53,660 nt of DNA from an uncultured Lachnospiraceae bacterium (GCA_947623805.1 CANQHZ010000013.1:1-53660), one strand, 5' to 3'. Shown: positions 38,462 through 47,181, counted from the first letter of the stretch. Program-made: numbers and translations. Notes: generated by a model from the letters alone, not told the origin.

Positions 38462-38470
38462 TGTTATAAT
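38462..38470 (+). promoter_or_regulatory. extended -10 promoter of the CitE-like gene
   Basis: TGTTATAAT with TG one base before TATAAT (38465-38470), about 60 bases ahead of the start; the -35 is weak. Confidence 0.5.
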
Positions 38471-38533
38471 ACAGTTATTGTGCGCAATCTTAATCCTTTG
38501 ACACAAAATTAATCAACATAAACGGAGAAAATT

Positions 38534-39493
38534 ATGAAAAATTCTTTAATATATTACAGCGTCGGACCTCTGCTGTACTGCCCCGCCAACAATGAAAAAA
38601 TAGCGTCTTCCCTGATTAATCAAAAATTCGGCGACGGCTATTCACTTTCAATGTGCCTTGAGGACACTATAAACGACAGTTGTGTCACAGAGGCGGAAAG
38701 CCGACTTGTAAAATCAATCCAAACTCTTTATGAGGCGCGCTTTACCGCACATTTTTTTATGCCTAAGCTTTTTATACGTGTCAGAAATCCTATGCAGATA
38801 AACTGCCTGATTGAGCGCTTAGGCAATGCGGCGGAGCTTGTCTGCGGCTTTATCGCGCCTAAATTTTCACTGGAAAACGCCGATGATTATCTTGACGCAA
38901 TGCAACACATAAACGTCGGACGTGACAGCACGATTTACTTTATGCCCATACTGGAAAGTCCCTGCATTGTCAATCTTTCAAACCGTGCCGAGGTTTTATA
39001 TTCCTTAAAAGAAAAGCTTGATGCCGCTGCAGAGCTTGTGCTTAACATACGTGTCGGCGGCAACGACCTCTGCAATATATTTGGTTTCCGTCGTCATAGT
39101 GATGAAACCATACATAAAATCACCCCTATTGCAAATATTTTTTCGGACATTATCACGGTTTTCGGCACGGACTATGTGGTATCAGGTCCCGTGTGGGAAT
39201 ATTACGATGGCGAGGGATGGGAGAGCGGACTTAAAAACGAGTTAAAAGACGACAAGCTTTGCGGCTTTATCGGTAAGACTGTCATACACCCAAAGCAGAT
39301 AAAGCTTGTAAACGAGGCATATAAGGTACCCCAAAAAGACTATGACGACGCAAAGGCTATTCTTGGCTGGGACGACAGCACCCCCGCACTTGTTGCGGGC
39401 AGCGCCGCCAAGGAGCGCATGAACGAGTACAAAACCCACTATAATTGGGCAGAAAAAACCATGATGCTTGCGCAAGCCTATGGCGTTTTATAG
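38534..39493 (+). CDS. HpcH/HpaI-CitE-like aldolase/lyase of the Ter biosynthetic module
   Basis: A 319-residue TIM-barrel protein related to citrate lyase beta subunit. Key parts are CLEDTI (metal-side Glu/Asp), FIRVRNP (substrate Arg), and GFIGKTVIHPKQI near the C terminus. Such CitE-like enzymes are part of the predicted metabolite pathway linked to Ter proteins, along with ATP-grasp, PRTase and HAD members; the product is unknown but has been proposed to be nucleoside-like. It is on the plus strand, opposite to the rest of the module. GGAG is 6-7 bases ahead of ATG. Confidence 0.9.
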   Translation: MKNSLIYYSVGPLLYCPANNEKIASSLINQKFGDGYSLSMCLEDTINDSCVTEAESRLVKSIQTLYEARFTAHFFMPKLFIRVRNPMQINCLIERLGNAAELVCGFIAPKFSLENADDYLDAMQHINVGRDSTIYFMPILESPCIVNLSNRAEVLYSLKEKLDAAAELVLNIRVGGNDLCNIFGFRRHSDETIHKITPIANIFSDIITVFGTDYVVSGPVWEYYDGEGWESGLKNELKDDKLCGFIGKTVIHPKQIKLVNEAYKVPQKDYDDAKAILGWDDSTPALVAGSAAKERMNEYKTHYNWAEKTMMLAQAYGVL

Positions 39494-39536
39494 ATTATCT
39501 TGTATTTCAGAGAAAAAAATAGTATTCTTAAATAAT

Positions 39537-39575
39537 AAGTGCTGTTTGATTAATTGGAAAACACTTTTTTATTTT
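39537..39575 (+). terminator. probable terminator after the CitE-like gene
   Basis: AAGTG and CACTT with inner pairing, followed by TTTTTTATTTT on plus. Confidence 0.5.
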
Positions 39576-39577
39576 GA

Positions 39578-39591
39578 GCCGCTAAAGCGGC
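39578..39591 (+). promoter_or_regulatory. small hairpin directly before the ribosome site of the DUF3737 gene
   Basis: GCCGCT (39578-39583) and AGCGGC (39586-39591) are separated by only two bases, so the outer five pairs form with a four-base loop. It ends 2-3 bases before GGAGG. It could tune translation. Confidence 0.4.
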
Positions 39592-39604
39592 ATGGAGGAT
39601 TTTT

Positions 39605-40462
39605 ATGGGAGAAAATAAAACGGTAATAAAACAAGCTTATTATACAGGAGAGCGTCCTCTTTTTGGCACGCATAATTTATCAATTTATGATACCATTTTT
39701 ACCGACGGCGAATCGCCGCTTAAAGAATGCTCGGATATAGAGCTTTCAGGGTGCATGTTTAAATGGAAATATCCGTTATGGTACTCAAAAAATATACACG
39801 CTAAAGAATGTATCTGGTTTGAAATGGCGCGCGCGGGCGTGTGGTACACTGATAATATATACGTAGAGGACTGCCAGATTGAGGCGCCCAAAAATTTTCG
39901 CCGCTGCAACGGGATAACTTTCAAAAATGTGTCATTTCCAAACGCTGCCGAAACCCTATGGAGCTGCCAAAACGTAAATATGGAGCAGGTTGTCGCAAAG
40001 GGCGATTATTTCGCGATGAATTGCACGGACATGAAAGTAAACAATTTCACGCTTTACGGCAATTATTCTTTTGACGGCGCAAAAAATATCGAAATACATA
40101 ATTCAAGGCTGCTTTCCAAAGATGCTTTCTGGAACAGTGAAAATGTCACGGTATACAATTCCTTTATATCGGGCGAATACCTCGGCTGGAACGCCAAAAA
40201 TCTGACGCTTATAGACTGCACGGTCGAAAGCCTGCAGGGAATGTGCTACATCGACAATCTAATCATGAAAAATTGCAAACTGATAAACACCACGCTTGCC
40301 TTTGAATATTCCACGGTCGAGGCGGATATCACGAGCAAAATCGACAGCGTAATAAACCCGAGCGCAGGTTCCATTACTGCGGACAGTATCGGCGAGCTGA
40401 TTATTGAAAAAGACAAGATAGACCCGTCAAAGACAGTGATTAAATGCCGTGACAGCATATAA
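39605..40462 (+). CDS. DUF3737 family right-handed beta-helix protein
   Basis: A 285-residue protein made of short repeats such as NIEIHNSRLLSK, NVTVYNSFIS, NLTLIDCTVE, typical of the DUF3737 family, a parallel beta-helix. No signal peptide is visible, so it is probably cytoplasmic. GGAGG lies 6 bases ahead of ATG. Function is unknown; the family is often a single gene, and its place between two halves of the Ter module could be chance or association. A terminator follows at 40473-40510. Confidence 0.9.
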   Translation: MGENKTVIKQAYYTGERPLFGTHNLSIYDTIFTDGESPLKECSDIELSGCMFKWKYPLWYSKNIHAKECIWFEMARAGVWYTDNIYVEDCQIEAPKNFRRCNGITFKNVSFPNAAETLWSCQNVNMEQVVAKGDYFAMNCTDMKVNNFTLYGNYSFDGAKNIEIHNSRLLSKDAFWNSENVTVYNSFISGEYLGWNAKNLTLIDCTVESLQGMCYIDNLIMKNCKLINTTLAFEYSTVEADITSKIDSVINPSAGSITADSIGELIIEKDKIDPSKTVIKCRDSI

Positions 40463-40472
40463 CCAACACAAA

Positions 40473-40510
40473 AAGAACGCCGGTGCAATTACTGTCCGGC
40501 GTTCTTCTAT
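40473..40510 (+). terminator. rho-independent terminator after DUF3737
   Basis: AAGAACGCCGG (40473-40483) pairs with CCGGCGTTCTT (40496-40506), with a modest T-rich tail. Confidence 0.72.
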
Positions 40511-40620
40511 ATTCACCTTAAAAAGCATAATTACAGGCGCTCACAAAAGTCTGTCCAAAAATCCAACATTTCTGCAAGCGCCCAAAAACACAAATCTCAG
40601 CGTATATCTGCAGCAGATAT

Positions 40621-41151
40621 TTACTGCAAAATAACGCGTACTTTCTCCTCATATTCTTCTCTTGATATGATATCCATCTGATACTGCATCTCTACCTTTT
40701 TGAGCGCCTCAAAATTATCAAGTCGTTTCTGCGCCTTTGCAAGTTTCTCCTCGTATTCCTCTGTAGAAATTATGTCCATCTCCAATGCCTTGTCGAGTTT
40801 CTTCTTCTCGCCGTCAAATTGGTCCTGCGCCTTTTTTCTGTCCTTTTCGATATTGTTCTGCTTTATCTGCTGCTCTCTCTGTTTAAGCTGCGCGTCTATC
40901 TCGGCAATCTTTTCGAGCTCAGGCTTTATCTGCTCAATGATATCAGATACGTCAAACGTGTCATACTGATACGAGTTTTCGATATATGCGACATACTTCT
41001 TGCCGATTTCCGCATAGCGGTTCTCAAGTTTTTTCTCTATAGCCGCCCTCTGAATTTTCATATTTGCGACCTCTGTCTGTTCGCGTGTTACATTGCCTAT
41101 CGTGTTTCCTACTTCCTTTGCCCTTTTCGTAGCCTTGTCAAAAAAATCCAT
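40621..41151 (-). CDS. coiled-coil protein with two SHOCT motifs
   Basis: A 176-residue charged protein. A coiled coil fills residues about 15-110. Two short C-terminal repeats, DIISTEEYEEKLAKAQ and DIISREEYEEKVRVIL, are SHOCT-type (short C-terminal) motifs, which mediate oligomer or membrane-partner binding. The ATG at 41151 has GGAGAGGAG ahead; earlier in-frame starts lack a ribosome site. It is the last gene of the minus-strand ATP-grasp set (151 bases after it) and may act as adaptor there. Confidence 0.8.
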   Translation of the reverse strand: MDFFDKATKRAKEVGNTIGNVTREQTEVANMKIQRAAIEKKLENRYAEIGKKYVAYIENSYQYDTFDVSDIIEQIKPELEKIAEIDAQLKQREQQIKQNNIEKDRKKAQDQFDGEKKKLDKALEMDIISTEEYEEKLAKAQKRLDNFEALKKVEMQYQMDIISREEYEEKVRVILQ

Positions 41152-41302
41152 TTTAATTTCTCCTCTCCTTGTTGACATTCCATCAAACATTACATGCAAT
41201 AGCGCCATCCGCACTTCATAGCCTTATTTTATCATCTAACCGAAATTTTTCCAGCAAACAATTTATAAAAACCATAAAGAAAATCTTAAATTAATCCTGC
41301 TT

Positions 41303-42310
41303 TTAATTTATAATCTGCGGTATTTCGATATAAGAAACCACTTTTTCACCCTTAAACGGCGTCCACCCGACTTCCTTTCCCAAAAGCTTATTGAGTGCAA
41401 TATTTGGAATGTTAATTCCCGACGCAAGGCAGCTCATAGGCGTGCCGCCGGACATCCGCGTGTTTATCTCCAAGAGATACGGCATCCCATCCTCCGAAAG
41501 TTTAAACTGAATATTGCACGGATATTCAAGCCCAATGCCATCCACCACGACCTCACACATTTTGTAAATCCCCTCATCGAAGAAAACGCGCTCGTCCCGC
41601 GTCCAGCCCTTCCTGCGCATAACCGCAATCAGTCCCTGCTTTGTCGAAAGACAGTCCACGCTTATCTCGTCGCCTGAAAGATACGGCATGACAAGCATGT
41701 CCTTAAAGCTTTCCTGACCTTTCAAAATATCCGCCAACTCACGATATGCGATTTTTGAGCCTTGATAATAGCTAAGCGACTCAAAGCGGTCGATTTCGTC
41801 GACAATCCTCCGAAAGCTCATTCCGCCCTCGTCCTGCACATATTTGCAACACACGCCGCCGGCAGTTTTGCAAAGCTTTTCATATGCCCGCTCAAACTCC
41901 GCGCTGTTGTTTACGACAAAATAATCAGGCACATTTATATCCCTATTACTCTTAAAGAACTCATACGTCTTCGCCTTATCATTCAAAAAGGAAATTTTAT
42001 CATATCCGTCCGCCAAAATCCTGACGCCAAGGCTTTCAAACTGTTCTCTCTGGCGGCTTATCTCAACCATCTCCCTACGCGGCGCAAAAACATCTATACT
42101 ATGAGCCTTGCAAAATTCCAAGCAAAAACTGACATAACTGTCACCTTTAAGTTCACTGTCCACATACCACTCGTCGCAGGCATTCCTTATCACAGAATTA
42201 ACCGCCATATTACTGCCGACCACATATATATCCTGACTTTCATCTCGTTTCATAAGCCCGATTATCTGATGCGCCGTACTAAACCAATGATTAAACCACA
42301 CCCTCACCAT
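41303..42310 (-). CDS. ATP-grasp ligase of the Ter biosynthetic module
   Basis: A 335-residue ATP-grasp enzyme. The N-terminal pre-ATP-grasp fold is followed by the ATP-binding Lys in VCCKYVQDEGGMSF and the metal-site end YLLEINTRMSGGTPM. It should ligate a carboxylate to an amine or thiol with ATP. Ligases of this kind form part of the predicted Ter-linked metabolite pathway. GGAGGGG precedes ATG. It follows stiP after 185 bases that hold the structured element 42403-42498, so its expression may be partly separated. Confidence 0.88.
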   Translation of the reverse strand: MVRVWFNHWFSTAHQIIGLMKRDESQDIYVVGSNMAVNSVIRNACDEWYVDSELKGDSYVSFCLEFCKAHSIDVFAPRREMVEISRQREQFESLGVRILADGYDKISFLNDKAKTYEFFKSNRDINVPDYFVVNNSAEFERAYEKLCKTAGGVCCKYVQDEGGMSFRRIVDEIDRFESLSYYQGSKIAYRELADILKGQESFKDMLVMPYLSGDEISVDCLSTKQGLIAVMRRKGWTRDERVFFDEGIYKMCEVVVDGIGLEYPCNIQFKLSEDGMPYLLEINTRMSGGTPMSCLASGINIPNIALNKLLGKEVGWTPFKGEKVVSYIEIPQIIN

Positions 42311-42402
42311 ACCATCATCCCCTCCTCTCCGTCAACCATAAAGCACCAACCAACAAAATCAACTCCAAAAGCACGCCGACCATACAGTTAAATCGACAAC
42401 CC

Positions 42403-42498
42403 GAAAAAACGCCGCCCTTGCGTTTTTTTAAGCACGAAACTTAGATGTTCTTTGCGAAACGCCCATTGGCGTGAGCATTAGAACATCTTTTCGTGCTA
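42403..42498 (-). repeat. structured intercistronic element, copy B
   Basis: Minus strand, starting in the stiP stop codon. Hairpin 1 pairs 42489-42497 with 42431-42439 and 42481-42488 with 42443-42450, with inner ACGCC/GGCGT. Hairpin 2 pairs 42420-42428 with 42404-42412 around loop AAGGGCG. Compared with the element at 1923, three helices carry compensatory changes while the unpaired TAATGCTC and TTCGCAAA segments are identical. Confidence 0.8.
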
Positions 42499-43608
42499 TG
42501 CCTCAGCAATCTTCCTAATAATCCCGCACGCCTTATAATTTACAAGCGGATAATATTCAACCGCAACACCCTTTTCCTCAGCAAGCCTTAAAAGATGCAC
42601 AAGCGCCTCATCATTCTTATTTTTTTCATTTATAAGCACTTTCCAAGGCACTCGGCGCAAAAGCACCCTTGTAGTTTCCCCAATGCTCGGTTTTATCAGA
42701 TTAATATCATCAACCGAAAAATCCTCAGCTATCCGCATTACCTCATCTATCCCGCCAAGCTCGCTGTCTTTTATGACACTTGTGTCATTTCCTTTTGAAA
42801 CAGCCGGGTATGAAAAATATTCCTCTATCGCATTTATAAAGTCATACGACAAGTCCGCGTCCGTAAGCTCCCCATAATATACCGCTCCATGGAAATCATT
42901 CTTACCTATGATATCATCACGTAGAAATGTGCGGCTGATAAGACCTGAAACAGTACAGTTAAGACACGAGCTTGGAATAAGTATATCCTCATGCGTGCCG
43001 CATAAATCAGTCACTCCCGCCGGGTCCGCTATAACAGCAAGCTCACTCGATACGCCCTCATAGGCGCTTACACATTTTTCAAGTTCCCCCAAAATAGCGC
43101 CTTTCCCTGTCCACCCATCTACAAACTGCAGCTCCTCCGCCTTGTGGCGGTTCAAAATATATTTCATGGCATTATCGTCCATGCCACGGTCCTTTATTAT
43201 GGAAACAGCATAATGCTCGACATTCGCCATGTGCCATTTTTCCATATATCTTTTCAGCAGCACACCTATCGGTATGCCTGCGCGCGCAAGTGACACCAAA
43301 ACTATGTCGCCCCTATGTCGATTGACTATTCTTTCCGCGAGCACAGCCACAGCATCCGCCACAGGTTTTGCATAGTGCTTTAGAGCCTGCCTGTACGCCT
43401 CCATATACTTCTTGCTTGGTCTGTATTCTATCGGCAGCATTTCGCTGTAGTGCTTTCCCGACTGTATCAACTTCTCACGCTCGTCGGTAGACTGCGGCAA
43501 TACCATACCCGTTATATCCTTTAACAAAATTTTTACATCATCAGTGCTGTATGAACTTCTCATATACATACTAACTCCCATGCTGCCTATAAGCAGCGCC
43601 TTTTCCAT
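42496..43608 (-). CDS. StiP-like phosphoribosyltransferase-fold protein with PELOTA domain
   Basis: A 370-residue protein. The family start MGVSMYMRSSYSTDDVKILLKD is clear, the PRTase-like part has VLVSLARAGIPIGVLLKR, and the C-terminal part (about 285-370) resembles the PELOTA RNA-binding domain. Databases call the family cysteine protease StiP, whereas comparative work places it in the PRTase fold; I favour the latter. It follows the TRSP gene by 11 bases and belongs to the same pathway. Confidence 0.9.
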   Translation of the reverse strand: MEKALLIGSMGVSMYMRSSYSTDDVKILLKDITGMVLPQSTDEREKLIQSGKHYSEMLPIEYRPSKKYMEAYRQALKHYAKPVADAVAVLAERIVNRHRGDIVLVSLARAGIPIGVLLKRYMEKWHMANVEHYAVSIIKDRGMDDNAMKYILNRHKAEELQFVDGWTGKGAILGELEKCVSAYEGVSSELAVIADPAGVTDLCGTHEDILIPSSCLNCTVSGLISRTFLRDDIIGKNDFHGAVYYGELTDADLSYDFINAIEEYFSYPAVSKGNDTSVIKDSELGGIDEVMRIAEDFSVDDINLIKPSIGETTRVLLRRVPWKVLINEKNKNDEALVHLLRLAEEKGVAVEYYPLVNYKACGIIRKIAEA

Positions 43609-43619
43609 CTCAGAGTTTT

Positions 43620-44720
43620 TTATTTATTTGTGACCACCACAATATCACTGTTTCCGCAGCGGCTCAGAGCATTTATTATTGAATTGAGCCCTGTCTTTGA
43701 AAGTCTTACGGCATCCGTCAAAATGACAGTTGTGTCATATTTCTCCAAGTCATACACAAATGTACGCCTGCCCTCATCATAAACACTCACAAGCTCAAAA
43801 CGCTTTTTAAGCGGATAATCACTCTCGCTGCTCACCTTGATAGGACTTCTTGTCGTGGCATGACACAGCGCCTGCCCTCCGTTCTCGTCAATGCATTTGG
43901 CAAGCCATAGCGCGGGGAACATAAATTCCTCCGTCCCGAGCACGAGATACCGCCCGCCCTTTTTTACGTTTATCTGCGACATCACATTATGGCACAGTTT
44001 CTCGCACATTTCAATATAGTCTGCCGACTTGTGTATACGTCTCGCATTGATATACGGCGACAGGCAAAGCTTTTTGTACTTCACCTCTGCCTCTCCCGTC
44101 ATTGCCTCCATGTACATGCCATCGCCTGCATATTTCTCCGCAATTTCCGTATAGCCGCTATGGTCCGTCTTTACAAGATAATGCAGTCTTATCCCGTCAG
44201 CGTCAAATGCGGCTCTTGCTGTTTCGTCCATACCATTTAAAATAGAGGCAACGCTAAATTGAATTTCACTCCCATAAGTCTTCCTCATCAATCTTACAAT
44301 GGACATAATCGTATTCCCCGTCGTAACCTCGTCCTCAACAAAAACAACTCTGTCCACCTCACCAATCACGGCATCCACATCATTTTTGACAAGCCGCTGC
44401 TCAGTGGCATGGCTATGGCTTTCCGTAAAAAAAAGATACTCTACGCCGTCGATATCTTCTCTCGTAGTATGCATATAGTACGAATTAAGTCTTATGGCAG
44501 CCGCCTCGCCTATTGCCGTAGCCGTTTCCGCAAAACCGATTAACAGCAGCCTCTCACTTCCATATTCTTTCTTCAGTATATCCGCAAGCTCCCAAAACAT
44601 TTCAAGCGCCTCAGCGGCTTTCACTGGAATATGCTTACCCTGTTTTTCGTTTATCACCAGATATTTTCTTTTATTGTTGTTGTCTCTCTTTGCAATTTTC
44701 ACTATGCTGTCATCATACAT
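43620..44720 (-). CDS. phosphoribosyltransferase with C-terminal TRSP domain
   Basis: A 366-residue protein. The PRTase domain holds the PRPP loop VVFVEDEVTTGNTI near residue 125 and the LLIGFAETATAIG segment. The C-terminal domain carries the naming motif TRSP (ATTRSPIKVSS). This protein is a hallmark of the Ter biosynthetic module and is predicted to attach a ribose phosphate. ATG 44720 with GAGGG is chosen over a GTG 27 bases upstream that lacks a ribosome site. It is the first gene of its group; the terminator of the XRE gene lies upstream. Confidence 0.9.
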   Translation of the reverse strand: MYDDSIVKIAKRDNNNKRKYLVINEKQGKHIPVKAAEALEMFWELADILKKEYGSERLLLIGFAETATAIGEAAAIRLNSYYMHTTREDIDGVEYLFFTESHSHATEQRLVKNDVDAVIGEVDRVVFVEDEVTTGNTIMSIVRLMRKTYGSEIQFSVASILNGMDETARAAFDADGIRLHYLVKTDHSGYTEIAEKYAGDGMYMEAMTGEAEVKYKKLCLSPYINARRIHKSADYIEMCEKLCHNVMSQINVKKGGRYLVLGTEEFMFPALWLAKCIDENGGQALCHATTRSPIKVSSESDYPLKKRFELVSVYDEGRRTFVYDLEKYDTTVILTDAVRLSKTGLNSIINALSRCGNSDIVVVTNK

Positions 44721-44854
44721 AATAGCCCTCAGCTCCCTTATCGCCACTCAATACGCGGTCCCACAACCTTATTAACGCTCACACAATTATAACTATAAAA
44801 TGACAACGAGCTTATGTCAATCACAAATAACAGCAGTCACAACAAGTCCGTTAC

Positions 44855-44883
44855 CAAAAAAGCGCCGCCCTTTCAGGCGACGC
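44855..44883 (-). terminator. rho-independent terminator of the XRE-cupin gene
   Basis: GCGTCGCC pairs with GGCGGCGC (one G-T wobble) and a T run follows. The stem includes the last codons and stop of the gene. Confidence 0.8.
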
Positions 44884-45421
44884 TAATCACATCAATCACC
44901 AGCGGCTGTCCACCCCTATTACAGTAGCTGCAGCTGCACGACGTATCTATAAATGCTGTATGATATGCCCCTATCTCATACGTGGCTTTCTCTGTTTCAA
45001 GGGTAAGTGTCCCCTCCAAAACCATTATGTACTCACTGCCTACCTCGCTGCCCAAAAAAGTTTCGCATTTTTGCCCCGCCTCTATGCGCACCTCATATAC
45101 CTCAAAAGTCCTTCGCTTATCATAGGGAAGTATGGCACGTATCTGATATTTTCCGTCCTGTTCCTTAAAAATCGGCTGTTTTTCATTGTCCGTAATCACT
45201 ACTTCTTCACTCTTTGGATAAATCAGCTCCTCGAACGGCACGTGTATCCCCTCCACAATCTTTGCAATCGTAGCCACAGTGGGATTGGACTCTCCGCGCT
45301 CTATCTGCCCCAGCATACTCTTGCTCACGCCCGTCCTTTCAGACAACATATCAAGGCTCATATTTTTGGACTTCCTTATCCGTTTCAAATTTACGGCTAT
45401 ATTCCTTTCCAATTGGCTCAT
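44873..45421 (-). CDS. XRE-family regulator with C-terminal cupin domain
   Basis: A 182-residue regulator. The helix-turn-helix (about 10-63) includes MLSERTGVSKSMLGQIERG; a linker follows and the cupin is at about 105-180. This family commonly senses a small metabolite and represses nearby transport or catabolic genes. The ATG at 45421 has GAGGGG directly ahead and GGAGG further up. Ligand and targets unknown. It lies between flavin reductase and the Ter module, separated from both by terminators. Confidence 0.92.
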   Translation of the reverse strand: MSQLERNIAVNLKRIRKSKNMSLDMLSERTGVSKSMLGQIERGESNPTVATIAKIVEGIHVPFEELIYPKSEEVVITDNEKQPIFKEQDGKYQIRAILPYDKRRTFEVYEVRIEAGQKCETFLGSEVGSEYIMVLEGTLTLETEKATYEIGAYHTAFIDTSCSCSYCNRGGQPLVIDVISVA

Positions 45422-45500
45422 ACCCCTCAAACCTCCATAATTCATAGTTAGCGCTATTATATCCGCGCCCCCAAGTTCCTCATGCAGTAATATGAATAAA

Positions 45501-45536
45501 AAAGCACCAGACTTTCCTTTCAGAAAATCTGATGCT
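45501..45536 (-). terminator. rho-independent terminator of the flavin reductase gene
   Basis: Minus strand: AGCATCAGATTTTC (45522-45535) pairs with GAAAGTCTGGTGCT (45503-45516), then a T run. Confidence 0.85.
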
Positions 45537-45580
45537 ACATCTTTGTGGCATTTAAAATTATTCATTATTTATCGTATCCA

Positions 45581-46177
45581 TTATTTATGATAACTATTTT
45601 TCTGCTTTCCGTCAAGCCCCTTTTGAACACTATACCCAAATTTTCCAAGCCGGTCGCCCAATGAAAAATAATCGCCGTGCGAGTACACAATCGGCTCCGC
45701 CTGCTCTAAGTGAAATCCGCCGCGTTCATCCATATATGTGTCGTCCACCCGGACCGCCTCCACAGCCGCGATAAACATATCATGCGAGCCAAGACTTTCT
45801 ACGCGTTCCACCCGACATTCAATATTTACGGGACTTTCGGCAATACACGGCACGCTGACCTTTTGCGCCGCTGCCTTTGTAAGTCCAAGCTCTTTCCACT
45901 TGTCAATATCTCTGCCGCTTTTCACCCCGCAAAAATCAGTCGCATAGGCAAGCTTTTTCGTCGTGAGATTAATCACAAATTCCCCCGTCTCCATAAGCAT
46001 ATGGTGAGAATACCTTGTCGGGCGCACGGAAATGCTGACCATAGGCGGGTTGGTGCAGACAGTCCCTGCCCAAGCCACAGTGATTATGTTGGCATTTCCC
46101 GATTTGTCCGCCACGCTGACCAGTACCGCCGGCAACGGATATAGCATATTTCCAGCCTTAAACGAAATCTTGGACAT
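45581..46177 (-). CDS. flavin reductase-like FMN-binding protein
   Basis: A 198-residue split-barrel flavoprotein. It has the family segment YPLPAVLVSVADKSGNANIITVAWAG and then SISVRPTRYSHHMLMETGEFVINL. Proteins of this family bind FMN and reduce flavins or small electrophiles; the real substrate is not clear. GGAG is upstream of the ATG. It starts 28 bases after the coiled-coil gene ends, so both may share a transcript. Confidence 0.93.
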   Translation of the reverse strand: MSKISFKAGNMLYPLPAVLVSVADKSGNANIITVAWAGTVCTNPPMVSISVRPTRYSHHMLMETGEFVINLTTKKLAYATDFCGVKSGRDIDKWKELGLTKAAAQKVSVPCIAESPVNIECRVERVESLGSHDMFIAAVEAVRVDDTYMDERGGFHLEQAEPIVYSHGDYFSLGDRLGKFGYSVQKGLDGKQKNSYHK

Positions 46178-46205
46178 GTCCTAAATCTCCAAAACAAATC
46201 GCAGT

Positions 46206-47090
46206 CTAAAACAAAGTAATCCCCATAGCGGTCAAAAGCGTAAGCACACTAAGTATTACGCCCCCAAGAGATGCCACAAGCGATACAATGCTCACAACCA
46301 GTACAGCGTTTATCTTTGACTTCAAAGATGTATTTTCTACGGAAATCGTGTCATTTGTGCGTTTCATCTCGTCGGAAACCACTGCCTGCACGTTTCTGTA
46401 TACTTTCACGCTCTCTTTATGGAAAAAGTCCTCTGACTGCTTGAATTTTTCATCAAGCACCTGAGCCATCTCCTGAGCATCGTTTTGTGACTGTTCTTCC
46501 GCCTGTCTCTCACGCTCAATGCGCTCCTGCTCATAACGCTCACGCTCAGCTGCAAACCTGCTGCGTTCTTCATCAAGACGCGCCCTCTCAGCCTCAAAAC
46601 GCTCACGCTCCGCCTCACGGTCCTTGTCCTGATCCTCGATAAAGCTCTTTATCGTATTAATGACACGTTCGTCATTTTCTTTGAGATTATCAATCTTCTC
46701 GCTATTATCGGCAATAAGGCTCTCCATCTTCTCGGAAACAGCTCTAAGGACAGTGGTAATTCTCTGTACATCACCCTCCTCGTCCTCGCCTTCTTCCGCA
46801 ATAAGCGCATCAAACTTCTCCGAAAGCGCTTTCACAGACGCCACAAGCTCCTCATCGCTCTGAACCGCGACTGCCGCACCCACGCCGTCGACCCCTGAAA
46901 TTATCTCCTCTATCCTGTCGGCTATCTCGGTATTTTTGTAATTGAGCTTGCGCATCTCCTGCAAAATCTTTTCATACTCGGCTACCTGCTGCTCAAGACG
47001 TTTATTCTGAGCGGCCTCCGCCTGCGAATTTGCCTTTATCAATTCCTGCGCATTAAATTTCTGCGCTATTTTGTCTATAAAATTATCCAC
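46206..47090 (-). CDS. coiled-coil protein with C-terminal membrane helices
   Basis: A 294-residue protein not matched to a named family. Residues about 15-60 and 110-235 are highly charged coiled coil; a central stretch repeats RERFEAERARLDEERSRF-like Arg/Glu heptads. Two adjacent membrane helices (about 258-292) form the tail. It looks like a tail-anchored cytoplasmic protein. The GTG at 47090 with AGGAGG 6 bases ahead is a better start than an upstream TTG, which would translate the ribosome site. The leader holds a strong hairpin (47110-47138). Confidence 0.78.
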   Translation of the reverse strand: MDNFIDKIAQKFNAQELIKANSQAEAAQNKRLEQQVAEYEKILQEMRKLNYKNTEIADRIEEIISGVDGVGAAVAVQSDEELVASVKALSEKFDALIAEEGEDEEGDVQRITTVLRAVSEKMESLIADNSEKIDNLKENDERVINTIKSFIEDQDKDREAERERFEAERARLDEERSRFAAERERYEQERIERERQAEEQSQNDAQEMAQVLDEKFKQSEDFFHKESVKVYRNVQAVVSDEMKRTNDTISVENTSLKSKINAVLVVSIVSLVASLGGVILSVLTLLTAMGITLF

Positions 47091-47109
47091 GGCTACCCTC
47101 CTAAACCTT

Positions 47110-47138
47110 AACAAAAATTTTCTATGAAAATTTTTGTT
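47110..47138 (-). promoter_or_regulatory. leader hairpin ahead of the coiled-coil gene
   Basis: Perfect 12-base AT-rich arms (47110-47121 and 47127-47138), five-base loop, lying between promoter and ribosome site. Confidence 0.6.
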
Positions 47139-47152
47139 TCGTCATTATTAAT

Positions 47153-47181
47153 ATACTAGCATATGACAAGCTATTTTTCAA
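47153..47181 (-). promoter_or_regulatory. promoter of the coiled-coil gene
   Basis: Minus strand TTGAAA (47176-47181), 17-base spacer, TAGTAT (47153-47158). The rest of the AT-rich 361-base gap to 47451 shows no gene; only weak hairpins such as GTAAT/ATTAC near 47362-47382 were seen. Confidence 0.6.

Noticed and set aside
28439-44720. Simple tellurite resistance operon
   Set aside because: The gene set is the wider Ter stress system; tellurite resistance is only a historical phenotype and cannot be assumed here.
44855-44883. Third copy of the element with AAGGGCG loop
   Set aside because: The loop AAGGG part looks similar, but the preceding hairpin is absent and a T run makes it an ordinary terminator.
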